From Pseudoalteromonas sp. CO133X (GTDB lineage Bacteria; Pseudomonadota; Gammaproteobacteria; Enterobacterales; Alteromonadaceae): a stretch of DNA of 64,000 bases. The translations under genes were made by a program, and so were the position numbers. Each line of letters starts with the position of its first letter. The first letter of the stretch is position 1. Under the pieces are notes generated by a model. The model saw only the letters and a program-made list of their open reading frames with translations. It did no database searches and was not told the origin of the DNA. The stretch is taken from NCBI GenBank assembly GCA_004208945.1, contig SGPE01000021.1:124001-188000 (forward strand). Reading direction: 5' to 3'. Below are positions 43,030 to 51,365 of this stretch, piece after piece.

Positions 43030-43146
43030 AATTACTTATGTTAACTATACACTAAAGTATTGAAAATATAATGGGTTGTTAAATAAATTACTGAATAAGT
43101 ATTGCTTTTTGAGTGTTAATACTTATTCAGTCAGAAGTTTTATAGA

Positions 43147-44199
43147 TCAGAAAGGTTGCGGGTATTGTTTGAATACATTGTTGATATCGGTAAGAGCTTG
43201 TTCTGATAGCTCAATTGAAAAAGCTGCTATGTTGTCTTGCAATTGGGCCATAGAAGTTGCCCCAATAATAGTCGAACTAACACCATCAACTTGGTTACAC
43301 CACGCAAGAGCAAGTTGTGCTGGCGTTATATTGTAAGTTTTTGCAATATCGACATAATTTGCAATCGCTTGCTGTGATTGCGCTGTGTCTCTAAATAGTC
43401 CATTACGCTGTACCAAAGTCCAGCGACTCCCTTCTGGGCGATTACCATTTAAATATTTACCGCTCAGCATGCCGCCACCAAGAGCTGACCAAGGCAGATA
43501 AGCGACACCTTCGTGAATACATTGCTCTATTAAATAAGGCCAATCTTTGGCATGCAGTAGGCTAAACTCATTTTGAATAGAAACCATGCGCGGAAGGTTA
43601 TGCTGCTCACTTAAACGCAGGTATTGGCTAATGCCCCAAGGCGTATCGTCTGATAAACCACAGTGTTTAATTTTACCAGCCTTTACACAGTCATTCAGAC
43701 CTTCAAGAATATCGAGCATACCTGCTATATTTTGCTCGGTGTCGGCATCAGAAAAGCGGACTATACCAGGCCACTGCTTGCCAAAATGTGGCGAAGTACG
43801 ATTTGGCCAGTGAAGTTGGTATAAATCGATAACATCAGTTTGTAAACGTTTCAGTGACGCATCAACAGCGTCAATCACAGCTTGACGAGTAATGTCGCCG
43901 CCATCACGCACCCAAGATAACCCATTGCCTGCAATTTTCGTTGCGATGACAAGGTTGTCGCGCTTGTCTTTGTTACGAGCTAACCAATTCCCAATAATTT
44001 CTTCTGTTTTTCCGTATGTGTCAGGTGAAGGGGGAACGGCATACATTTCGGCAGTATCGATAAAGTTAACGCCTTTATCTAACGCGTAAGCAATTTGTTC
44101 ATCGGCATCAGCTTGGTTATTTTGCATGCCCCATGTCATGCTACCTAGGCAGACACGAGAAACATCAATACCACTTCGGCCAAGTGGACTATAAAGCAT
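43147..44199 (-). CDS. tas: NADP(H)-dependent aldo/keto reductase, Tas type
   Basis: 350 residues. An AKR barrel with LGSMTWGMQN, the catalytic Asp/Tyr in NFIDTAEMYAVPPSP, Lys in VIATKIAG, His in LYQLHWPNR and the cofactor loop STIIGATSMAQL. The PPSPDTYGKTE insertion and 350-residue length are those of Tas, which in E. coli suppresses tyrosine auxotrophy and probably reduces small carbonyls. Monocistronic or linked to the thioesterase upstream. Confidence 0.9.
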   Translation of the reverse strand: MLYSPLGRSGIDVSRVCLGSMTWGMQNNQADADEQIAYALDKGVNFIDTAEMYAVPPSPDTYGKTEEIIGNWLARNKDKRDNLVIATKIAGNGLSWVRDGGDITRQAVIDAVDASLKRLQTDVIDLYQLHWPNRTSPHFGKQWPGIVRFSDADTEQNIAGMLDILEGLNDCVKAGKIKHCGLSDDTPWGISQYLRLSEQHNLPRMVSIQNEFSLLHAKDWPYLIEQCIHEGVAYLPWSALGGGMLSGKYLNGNRPEGSRWTLVQRNGLFRDTAQSQQAIANYVDIAKTYNITPAQLALAWCNQVDGVSSTIIGATSMAQLQDNIAAFSIELSEQALTDINNVFKQYPQPF

Positions 44200-44211
44200 A
44201 TTAGTTCCTTG

Positions 44212-44640
44212 TTAATCGTGAGAATGGGCTTTGAGTGCAGTTAATAGCTCATCGCTTAACTGGGCTTTTTTACCCGTTTTAAAATTAAACATAACGACTT
44301 GTTATGAGCCAATGGTGGTGACAGCGTCTTGGCTTTCACTAAATACAGTGTAATGCATCATAAAACGATCTTGTTCAATGTCACTAATCTTTACGCCAAC
44401 ATGAACTGTATCAGGGAATGTCACAGGGCGTTTATAGCGGGCATTGTTTTCGCTGATCACAGGGCCTATACCTGTCACTTGTAAATCTTTAAGAAAACCT
44501 AGTTGGGTAAAAAAGTCGATTCGAGCTGTTTCGAAATAACGAAAATAGACCACATTATTGACATGTTGCAGGGCATCCATTTCACCCCAAGCGACATTAA
44601 TTTTTGTTCTGATAGGATGTTGTTCTATAAACGATTGCAT
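44212..44640 (-). pseudogene. 4HBT-type acyl-CoA thioesterase with internal stop
   Basis: 142 codons from ATG 44640 to TAA 44212, interrupted by TAA at 44304-44302 after residue 112 (DAVTTIGS-stop). The same frame continues sensibly (QVVMFNFKTGKKAQLSDELL), as in YbgC/FadM-like hotdog thioesterases. The catalytic Asp region INVAWGEMDALQHVNNVVYF is intact. The lost part is the last strand and tail, so activity is doubtful. The original codon was probably GAA, CAA or AAA. A sequencing error is possible. Confidence 0.75.
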
Positions 44641-44793
44641 AGTAAATCTTCATTAATTGTGAGAAAACTTAGGTTAGCAATATGCTGCTTTTAGCTCAAG
44701 GAAATTAGAAATTCCGGCAAATTGTGCTAACTTTAATGGTTCACGCTTACGTAAAGTGTGGCTCATATAGAATACACAATAAAGGATTTTATT

Positions 44794-45000
44794 ATGCAGC
44801 AAATAACAGTGAGGATAATAAAGTGGATAGCCTTGTTCATCGTACTAGCACTTGCTTTACTCTGCTATAGTATGGGCACTATGTCGGGTTTCATCGCTTT
44901 AATTGTGATTGGATTTTTACTTGAAGGCGCATTTTGGTTATTTGGCTATCGATTATTTAACCGTAAAAAACCGTCTGAGCACTCAAGTCAAACCTCATAG
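44794..45000 (+). CDS. Small two-helix membrane protein
   Basis: 68 residues from ATG 44794, preceded by AAAGGA. Hydrophobic helices about 8-28 and 30-50 (WIALFIVLALALLCYSMG; FIALIVIGFLLEGAFWLFGY) and a short basic-polar tail. No family recognised. An in-frame extension to 44758 lacks an RBS. Confidence 0.6.
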   Translation: MQQITVRIIKWIALFIVLALALLCYSMGTMSGFIALIVIGFLLEGAFWLFGYRLFNRKKPSEHSSQTS

Positions 45001-45032
45001 CTTGCACAATTAGGCAGATTAAATAATAATAA

Positions 45033-45048
45033 CTGTATAAATGAACAG
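45033..45048. promoter_or_regulatory. LexA (SOS) box of dinB
   Basis: CTGTATAAATGAACAG matches CTG-N10-CAG of the gammaproteobacterial LexA consensus. It ends only 14 bp before the dinB ATG at 45063. Confidence 0.82.
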
Positions 45049-45062
45049 TTGTTATGTGCCTG

Positions 45063-46115
45063 ATGAAAAAATTCATTCACATTGATATGGATTGCTTTTA
45101 TGCCGCCGTTGAGATGCGTGATAACCCTGCATTGGCAAGTGTGCCGTTAGCAATTGGCGGTAATAGTCGTCGTGGGGTGCTTTCTACAGCTAACTATATT
45201 GCCCGCCAATACGGTGTGCGTTCGGCAATGTCTAACTACCACGCCAAACAATTGTGTCCTGATCTGGTCATTGTGCCTGGGCGAATGCAGGTCTACAAAG
45301 ACATCTCCACGCAAATACGCGCTATTTTCGCTAAATATACCGACCTAATTGAGCCCTTATCACTTGATGAGGCTTACCTTGATGTAACTAACAGCACCGC
45401 CTGTAAAGGCAGTGCTACGCTTATGGCTCAGCAAATCCGTCAAGAAATCTATGATACGACAGGCCTGACTGCATCTGCTGGTGTTGCGCCAGTTAAGTTT
45501 ATTGCCAAAATTGCCAGCGATGAAAACAAACCCAATGGTCAGTTTGTCGTGTTACCTGAGCAAGTCGATGACTTTTTAGCAAAATTGCCGCTGGGTAAAA
45601 TTCCTGGTGTAGGTAAGGTGACATTGGAAAAGCTGCAACTTAAAGGGCTCTATACAGGAGCTGATGTTCGCGCAAAAGGGGTTAATTGGATGCAGCAGCA
45701 TGTTGGAAATTTTGGCGTTTCTTTATATCAAAAGTGTGCGGGTGAATACATTGGTAAGGTATCCACAGAGCGGGTACGTAAATCACTGAGTGTTGAGCAT
45801 ACCTATGAATACAACAAAAATAATTTAGATGAATGTTTAAGCCAGTTACCTTCTTTAATGGATGAATTAACACGCCGCCTTGATAAACAGCAATTACATA
45901 ACCGAATAAATAAACTATCGGTAAAAGTGAAGTTTGCGAACTTTGTAGTAACCAGTGCCGATCAAAGTCATCATCAATTAGATGAAAGTATATTTTCAGA
46001 GTTATTAAGTAAAGCGTATGAACGTGGCAAAGACCAACCAGTGCGTTTATTAGGAATAGGTGTTGGAATAAAGAGTCAAGCTCATGAGCATTTTCAGCTC
46101 AGTATATTAGACTAA
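45063..46115 (+). CDS. dinB: DNA polymerase IV
   Basis: 350 residues from ATG 45063; 45054 is an in-frame alternative, but neither has a good RBS, and the family starts with KKFIHIDMDCFYAAVE. Y-family catalytic residues are visible: HIDMDCFYAAVEM (Asp), SLDEAYLDVT (Asp-Glu), plus the helix-hairpin-helix LGKIPGVGKVTLEKL and the little-finger domain. Performs error-prone translesion synthesis and is SOS-induced, as the LexA box shows. The box is so close to the start that the mRNA leader must be very short. Confidence 0.94.
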   Translation: MKKFIHIDMDCFYAAVEMRDNPALASVPLAIGGNSRRGVLSTANYIARQYGVRSAMSNYHAKQLCPDLVIVPGRMQVYKDISTQIRAIFAKYTDLIEPLSLDEAYLDVTNSTACKGSATLMAQQIRQEIYDTTGLTASAGVAPVKFIAKIASDENKPNGQFVVLPEQVDDFLAKLPLGKIPGVGKVTLEKLQLKGLYTGADVRAKGVNWMQQHVGNFGVSLYQKCAGEYIGKVSTERVRKSLSVEHTYEYNKNNLDECLSQLPSLMDELTRRLDKQQLHNRINKLSVKVKFANFVVTSADQSHHQLDESIFSELLSKAYERGKDQPVRLLGIGVGIKSQAHEHFQLSILD

Positions 46116-46220
46116 AGGTTAACACCTTGGTGGTTGAAAGTTTGATAGTGTCTAATGGGGTGCTAAATCTTTCTATACACCTCCTTAAGACAACATTATA
46201 ACTAAATAAGAGAGATGACT

Positions 46221-47903
46221 ATGCAATCGGTCGTGATCGTGCTGCTCGGAATAATCGGTATGTTGTTCGGATGGTTTTTCTATTCGAAATTCATCGCCGA
46301 GAAGATTTTCAAAATGGATGATAATTTTGTCACACCCGCTCATGAACTTGAAGATGGTGTTGACTATGTGCCTACAAACAAGGTTGTGTTGTGGGGCCAT
46401 CATTTTACTTCAGTGGCAGGTGCTGCGCCGATAGTCGGCCCAGCGATTGCTGTATACTGGGGCTGGGTACCTGCTGTACTTTGGGTTGTATTTGGTACTA
46501 TTTTCTTCGCTGGTGTGCATGACATGGGCGCTTTGTGGGCCAGTGCCCGCAATAAAGGCAAGTCAATGGGGGCACTGTCTGAGACGGTGATAGGTAAACG
46601 CACCCGTGCGTTATTTATGATTGTGGTATTTTTAGTACTGCTAATGGTCAACGCTGTATTTGGCGTTGTTATTGCCAAGTCATTTGTATCACAACCAAAT
46701 GCTGTTTTTCCTGCTTGGGCTGCCATTGTTGTTGCTCTAGTTATTGGTCAGTTATTAAGACGTAAAGTGTCTTTAATCCCACTTTGCTTTGTTGGTGTGG
46801 GGATACTTTATTACACCATTTATCTAGGAAGCGGAATGCCAATTGCTTTACCTGACGAAATGTTTGGTTTAAGCGCAAATGCGAACTGGATTATTATTTT
46901 ATTCATTTATGCTGCTATCGCCTCACTTCTACCTGTATGGATGCTGCTGCAACCACGCGACTTTATTAATGGTATGCAACTACTGGTTGGTTTAGTCCTG
47001 CTATATGGTGCGGTATTTATTTCTATGCCAGATATCACAGCGCCTGCATTTAATACCCAAACTGCGGTGGATACGCCAAGTATTATTCCGCTGCTATTTG
47101 TTACTATTGCCTGTGGTGCGGTGTCTGGTTTCCACGGTATCGTGTCATCAGGCACGAGCTCTAAACAGCTAAATAAAGAAACCGATGGCCGTTTTGTTGG
47201 TTATTTAGGTGCCGTGGGCGAAGGCATGCTAGCGTTGATTACCTTAGTTGCGGTAAGTGGTGTTGCGCTTGCTGTTTCGCCTGAAGAGTGGCATGAAATT
47301 TACAGTCATTTAGGGGCTGGTAGTGTCAGTGCATTTATTAATGGCGGTGCTAACTTAATTGAAAGTGGCTGGGGCTTATCAAACGAGATAGCTTCAACAT
47401 TACTTGCCGTGATGGTTGTGTTATTCGCTGGTACAACGATGGATTCGGGTGTGCGTCTACAGCGTTATATTATCCAAGAATGGGGTGATATTTATAACAT
47501 CAGTATTATTCGCAATGGTGTGATTGCAACCTTAATTGCCGTATTGTGTTGCTTACTACTCGCTTTTGGTGCTGGTGGCGCTGATGGCAGTGGCGGTATG
47601 ATTATTTGGCCTTTATTTGGTTCTACTAACCAGATCCTTGCAAGCTTAACGTTACTGGTTATTTCTGTGATGTTAATTAAAGCGAACCGCCCTGCAAAAT
47701 ATACACTGATCCCGATGAGCTTTGTGCTAGTGATGGCGTTTTTTGCTGGCGTAATAAAACTGGGTGAATACTATCAGCAAGGTAACTGGCTGTTAGTTAC
47801 CCTTGATGTTTTAGTGCTTGTAATTAGCGTTCTGGTGATGTTAGAAGCGTGGTCTGTGATCGTTAAGCATCGTAACGATAATAAGCAAGTTACAGAGCAG
47901 TAA
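46221..47903 (+). CDS. cstA: CstA-family pyruvate/peptide transporter
   Basis: 560 residues from ATG 46221, six bases after AAGAGAG; ATG 46215 is the alternative. About 14-16 membrane helices with family motifs VVLWGHHFTSVAGAAPIVGP, VPAVLWVVFGTIFFAGVHDM and GAVSGFHGIVSSGTSSKQL. The family includes CstA and BtsT, proton-coupled pyruvate (and possibly peptide) importers induced by carbon starvation. It is shorter than E. coli CstA (701 residues) but complete. Lies downstream of dinB with its own leader. Confidence 0.92.
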   Translation: MQSVVIVLLGIIGMLFGWFFYSKFIAEKIFKMDDNFVTPAHELEDGVDYVPTNKVVLWGHHFTSVAGAAPIVGPAIAVYWGWVPAVLWVVFGTIFFAGVHDMGALWASARNKGKSMGALSETVIGKRTRALFMIVVFLVLLMVNAVFGVVIAKSFVSQPNAVFPAWAAIVVALVIGQLLRRKVSLIPLCFVGVGILYYTIYLGSGMPIALPDEMFGLSANANWIIILFIYAAIASLLPVWMLLQPRDFINGMQLLVGLVLLYGAVFISMPDITAPAFNTQTAVDTPSIIPLLFVTIACGAVSGFHGIVSSGTSSKQLNKETDGRFVGYLGAVGEGMLALITLVAVSGVALAVSPEEWHEIYSHLGAGSVSAFINGGANLIESGWGLSNEIASTLLAVMVVLFAGTTMDSGVRLQRYIIQEWGDIYNISIIRNGVIATLIAVLCCLLLAFGAGGADGSGGMIIWPLFGSTNQILASLTLLVISVMLIKANRPAKYTLIPMSFVLVMAFFAGVIKLGEYYQQGNWLLVTLDVLVLVISVLVMLEAWSVIVKHRNDNKQVTEQ

Positions 47904-47910
47904 ACTTAGC

Positions 47911-47949
47911 TTGCCAGCCATAAAGCAGCTTAATTTGCTTGGCTGGCAA
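47911..47949 (+). terminator. Strong hairpin after cstA
   Basis: TTGCCAGCC (47911-47919) pairs with GGCTGGCAA (47941-47949), with inner AAGCA/TGCTT pairing. No T run follows, so it may protect the mRNA end rather than terminate. Confidence 0.55.
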
Positions 47950-47974
47950 TAGCTGACCAAATCAATGATAATAC

Positions 47975-48006
47975 GGTCCTATGTTTCTAACAGCAGGACC
48001 TTTTTT
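47975..48006 (+). promoter_or_regulatory. RBS-sequestering hairpin with T run before aminopeptidase
   Basis: GGTCCT (47975-47980) pairs with AGGACC (47995-48000), followed by six T and then ATG 48007. The Shine-Dalgarno AGGA is inside the stem. It could end transcripts, or block translation until melted. Confidence 0.6.
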
Positions 48007-49533
48007 ATGGCATACCCTCATGCAATGTCAGCACCTCAGATTGCTGATGCAGATCACGATGCATTAATTATTATCAGTGATGACTTTTCTTCTTTAGCTG
48101 ATCAAAACTTAAGCCAAGCAATTACTACACATCAAGCTGTTGATGCACGTATTGGTAAGCAAGTAACGTTACTTGTGATTGATTCTAAACGTGTAATTTT
48201 AGCACCAACAGGTCCACTTAATCGCGACTATGACGATGTACGTCGTTATTTTGATGCTGCAAAGCAAGGTATATTAGAAGCCAAAGCATCAGGTAGCACT
48301 AAACCAGCTTTGTATTTACCACAAGCAAGCCAAGATGGGCGTTATCAACATGCACTTGAGGTGGCTTTTTTAGGTGCATGTCAGGCATTGTGGCAACCGC
48401 TTGAAGCGCGAGAATTTCATGGGCAATCCATTGAGCCTATCAGTCAAATTAGCCTTATTGGTGCAAATGAGCAAACAACGAAAGCTGTGAATGCGATTGC
48501 AGCGGGTCAATATGCTGCGCGTGATTTATGTGGTACTGAGCCTGAGCGTATGGCACCACCACGTTTTGCAGATTACTGCGTTGAGTTATTTGCAGGCAGC
48601 AAGGTATCTGTTGAGGTGATTTCAGATATCAACACTATTGATAAAGATTACCCAATGATGAGCACGGTAGCACGTGCTTCTTACGCTGTTGAGCGCCATC
48701 ACCCACGCGTTGTGAAACTAGAATATGTACCTGCTGAAGGCGACGTTGAGCGTACCTTGATGTTTGTTGGTAAGGGTTTAGTTTACGATACCGGTGGTGC
48801 AGACCTTAAAGTGGGTGGCTTTATGGCAGGTATGAGCCGCGATAAGGGCGGTGCAGCTTCGGTTGCTGGCTTTATGAAATCAGTCGCTGACTTTGCTCCA
48901 AAAGGCGTAAAAGTGATTGCTTACTTAGCTGTGGTTCGTAATTCGATTGGTTCTGATTGTTTTGTTCCAGATGAAATCATTACGAGTCGTGAAGGTGTGC
49001 GTGTTCGAATCGGTAACACAGATGCTGAAGGTCGTTTAGCTATGGGTGACTTACTAAGCGAAATGAAAGACCGTGCGTTAAACGAAGTAAATCCAGAGTT
49101 ATTCACCGTGGCGACTTTAACAGGCCATGCAGCACGAGCAATGGGGCCTTACAGTGCTTATGTTGAAAATGGCCCTGCACGCCAAGCTAATATTTCACGT
49201 AAGCTTGCTGATTTAGGTGACTTATGGGCCGATGGTGCAGAAGTATCTCGCAGCCGTCGTGAAGATTATGACTTCATTCGCCCTCGCACGTTAGCTGACG
49301 ATGTACTTTCAAGTAATAACGCTGCGTCAGCTGTAACTGCTCGTGGTCATCAGTTCCCAATGGCATTCTTAGCGATTGTTGGTGGCTTAGATAAACATGG
49401 CACTGAATCAGCGCAACCATTACCTTATGTTCATATGGATATCGCAGGTAGCGGCGTAGAAGGTGGCGATTGGCAGCATGGCAAGCCAACCGCTGCAACA
49501 GTTAGTAGCTTATTTGCACGTTATTGTTTGTAA
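48007..49533 (+). CDS. M17-family leucyl aminopeptidase
   Basis: 508 residues from ATG 48007 (MAYPHAMSAPQ). Motifs of the catalytic domain: GKGLVYDTGGADLKVG (metal ligand), MSRDKGGAASV (Lys/Asp) and the signature NTDAEGRLAMGDLL. Cleaves N-terminal residues from peptides with two divalent metals, in the cytoplasm. The N-terminal domain differs from PepA, so it is a divergent M17 branch. Translation starts directly after the hairpin at 47975-48006; ATG 47965, in frame and upstream of the hairpin, is a second possible start with a poor RBS. Confidence 0.9.
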   Translation: MAYPHAMSAPQIADADHDALIIISDDFSSLADQNLSQAITTHQAVDARIGKQVTLLVIDSKRVILAPTGPLNRDYDDVRRYFDAAKQGILEAKASGSTKPALYLPQASQDGRYQHALEVAFLGACQALWQPLEAREFHGQSIEPISQISLIGANEQTTKAVNAIAAGQYAARDLCGTEPERMAPPRFADYCVELFAGSKVSVEVISDINTIDKDYPMMSTVARASYAVERHHPRVVKLEYVPAEGDVERTLMFVGKGLVYDTGGADLKVGGFMAGMSRDKGGAASVAGFMKSVADFAPKGVKVIAYLAVVRNSIGSDCFVPDEIITSREGVRVRIGNTDAEGRLAMGDLLSEMKDRALNEVNPELFTVATLTGHAARAMGPYSAYVENGPARQANISRKLADLGDLWADGAEVSRSRREDYDFIRPRTLADDVLSSNNAASAVTARGHQFPMAFLAIVGGLDKHGTESAQPLPYVHMDIAGSGVEGGDWQHGKPTAATVSSLFARYCL

Positions 49534-49546
49534 GTTATTAGATTAA

Positions 49547-49574
49547 GAAAAAACCCGCGTCATGCGGGTTTTTT
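49547..49574. terminator. Bidirectional terminator
   Basis: AAAAAACCCGC-gtcat-GCGGGTTTTTT between the convergent aminopeptidase and chemoreceptor genes. Confidence 0.85.
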
Positions 49575-49578
49575 GTCG

Positions 49579-51216
49579 TTAGTCGAGCTTAAAGCGGTTT
49601 ACAACATCGCTTAATGCTTGGGAGCTTTGCTTTAAGTTTTCACTGTCATTTGATAACCCTTGAGTATTTGATAGGGATTGCTCTGTTGACTGTGAAAGTT
49701 CATTTATTCGTAAATTTACCTCATCTGCTGCGCTTGTTTGTTGCTCTGTGGCGCGTGCTATTTGGCTGTTCATGTCTTTAATTACACTCACTAAACGCTC
49801 AATTTCTGTTAGCGATGTGTTCGCTTCACCAGCTTGTAGCACGGTATCGCTCGAAAGCTGCTGACTTGCTGAAACTGCATCAACAGCGGCTTGGGCACCG
49901 GTTTGTAATTTACTGATCATGGCTTGAATTTCATCAGTGCTCTTGCCTGTGCGGCTGGCAAGGGTACGCACTTCATCAGCGACAACAGCAAAGCCGCGGC
50001 CTTGTTCACCAGCACGAGCTGCTTCTATAGCTGCGTTCAACGCCAGTAGGTTGGTTTGCTCGGCGATACTGCGAATCACATCAAGTACAGAGCCTATATT
50101 GTTACTTTCGGCAGCAAGGTCTGCGGTCGCTTGACTGACTTGCTCAATATTATGTGACAATGTCTCTATCGCTGTGATGGTTTTATTCAGTACTTGCTTG
50201 CCATTTTCAGCGTTGTGGGATGCTTCATTGGCTGCATGCTCGGCTTGTTCGGCATTTTGACTAACATCGTGGATTTGATGCGTCATTTGCTCCATTGCTG
50301 TAGCCACTTGAGTTGAACTGTCATTTTGAAGTTCTATAAATGACAGGTTGGTTTTACTGGCATCATCGACATTGTGAGCGTATTGGTTCACTTGCTGGGC
50401 ATTATGTGCAACATGCTTGAGCGATTCACGCATTTTAGCTGTGTAAAGATTAAAGTAGCGCGATAACCGTGATACTTCATCATTACCATTTTCATCAAGT
50501 TGCTGAGTTAAGTCACCTTCTCCTTGAGAAATGTCTTTCATCATGTCTGCAGCAAGCTGCGTTGGCCGTAAAATGCTATTTGCAATGAGATAACTGAGCG
50601 CCGTTAACAAGGCGATAATGATTACGGCAGTGATAATGACGTGGTTTCGTAGTGAAGCGAATGCTTCTTCTATGGTATCGATATAGACACCTGAGCCAAC
50701 AATCCATTGCCACTTAGCAAACCCTTTAACATAGGCAATTTTATCGACGGGTTGATCTTTCCCAGGCTTTGGCCACTTGTAAGGGATAAATCCTTCACCT
50801 TGCTTTTTGACAATATTGACCATATCGACAAATAACAGTACGCCATCAGGATCTTTACTGCCTGCAAGCGATTTACCATTTAGTTCTGGTTTAAATGGAT
50901 GCATCACCATAACTGGTTGGTAGTCATTAATCCAAAAATAATTGTTGTTGTCGTAACGTAGTGCAGAAATAGTTTGTAAGGCAGCTTGTTTTGCTTGTTC
51001 TTCGCTGAGTTTGCCTTCTGTAAAAAGTGCATAGTTATGTTCAATAATACTATGAGCTGATTCAACTAGGTTTTGGGTTTTGATGTATTGTTCTTGTTCT
51101 AAAGATTCATATTGTTGCGTTAAGCTTGATATGCTTAAAAAGATAAGACCAATCACTACTACGCTCACCAACATGGCAAGACGTTGTAAAATAGTAAAGC
51201 GGCGTAAATAATTCAT
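49579..51216 (-). CDS. Methyl-accepting chemotaxis protein with single Cache domain
   Basis: 545 residues. TM1 (about 12-31), a periplasmic sCache_2-type domain (about 35-185; [32 protein letters not shown]), TM2 (about 190-212), HAMP, then a long coiled-coil signalling domain with the hairpin tip [20 protein letters not shown] and DEVRTLASR. No C-terminal CheR pentapeptide. sCache_2 receptors often sense small organic acids. Signals to CheA/CheW encoded elsewhere. Confidence 0.94.
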   Translation of the reverse strand: MNYLRRFTILQRLAMLVSVVVIGLIFLSISSLTQQYESLEQEQYIKTQNLVESAHSIIEHNYALFTEGKLSEEQAKQAALQTISALRYDNNNYFWINDYQPVMVMHPFKPELNGKSLAGSKDPDGVLLFVDMVNIVKKQGEGFIPYKWPKPGKDQPVDKIAYVKGFAKWQWIVGSGVYIDTIEEAFASLRNHVIITAVIIIALLTALSYLIANSILRPTQLAADMMKDISQGEGDLTQQLDENGNDEVSRLSRYFNLYTAKMRESLKHVAHNAQQVNQYAHNVDDASKTNLSFIELQNDSSTQVATAMEQMTHQIHDVSQNAEQAEHAANEASHNAENGKQVLNKTITAIETLSHNIEQVSQATADLAAESNNIGSVLDVIRSIAEQTNLLALNAAIEAARAGEQGRGFAVVADEVRTLASRTGKSTDEIQAMISKLQTGAQAAVDAVSASQQLSSDTVLQAGEANTSLTEIERLVSVIKDMNSQIARATEQQTSAADEVNLRINELSQSTEQSLSNTQGLSNDSENLKQSSQALSDVVNRFKLD

Positions 51217-51312
51217 GTATGTTCCTTCGTCATGCTCATAGGAGCAATGTATTAAGCGTAGCTAAAATAGGTCGAAAATCTAGTTAACTAGTAGAATATA
51301 TTGAGACAAAAA

Positions 51313-51338
51313 AAAGGCTGATTTTACAATCAGCCTTT
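51313..51338 (-). terminator. Terminator of the DPP-IV-type gene
   Basis: AAAGGCTGAT-tttac-AATCAGCCTTT, with an A run on the left giving a T tail on the minus strand. Confidence 0.8.
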
Positions 51339-51365
51339 AGTCTAAGTTATCGAAATTAAACCAAA

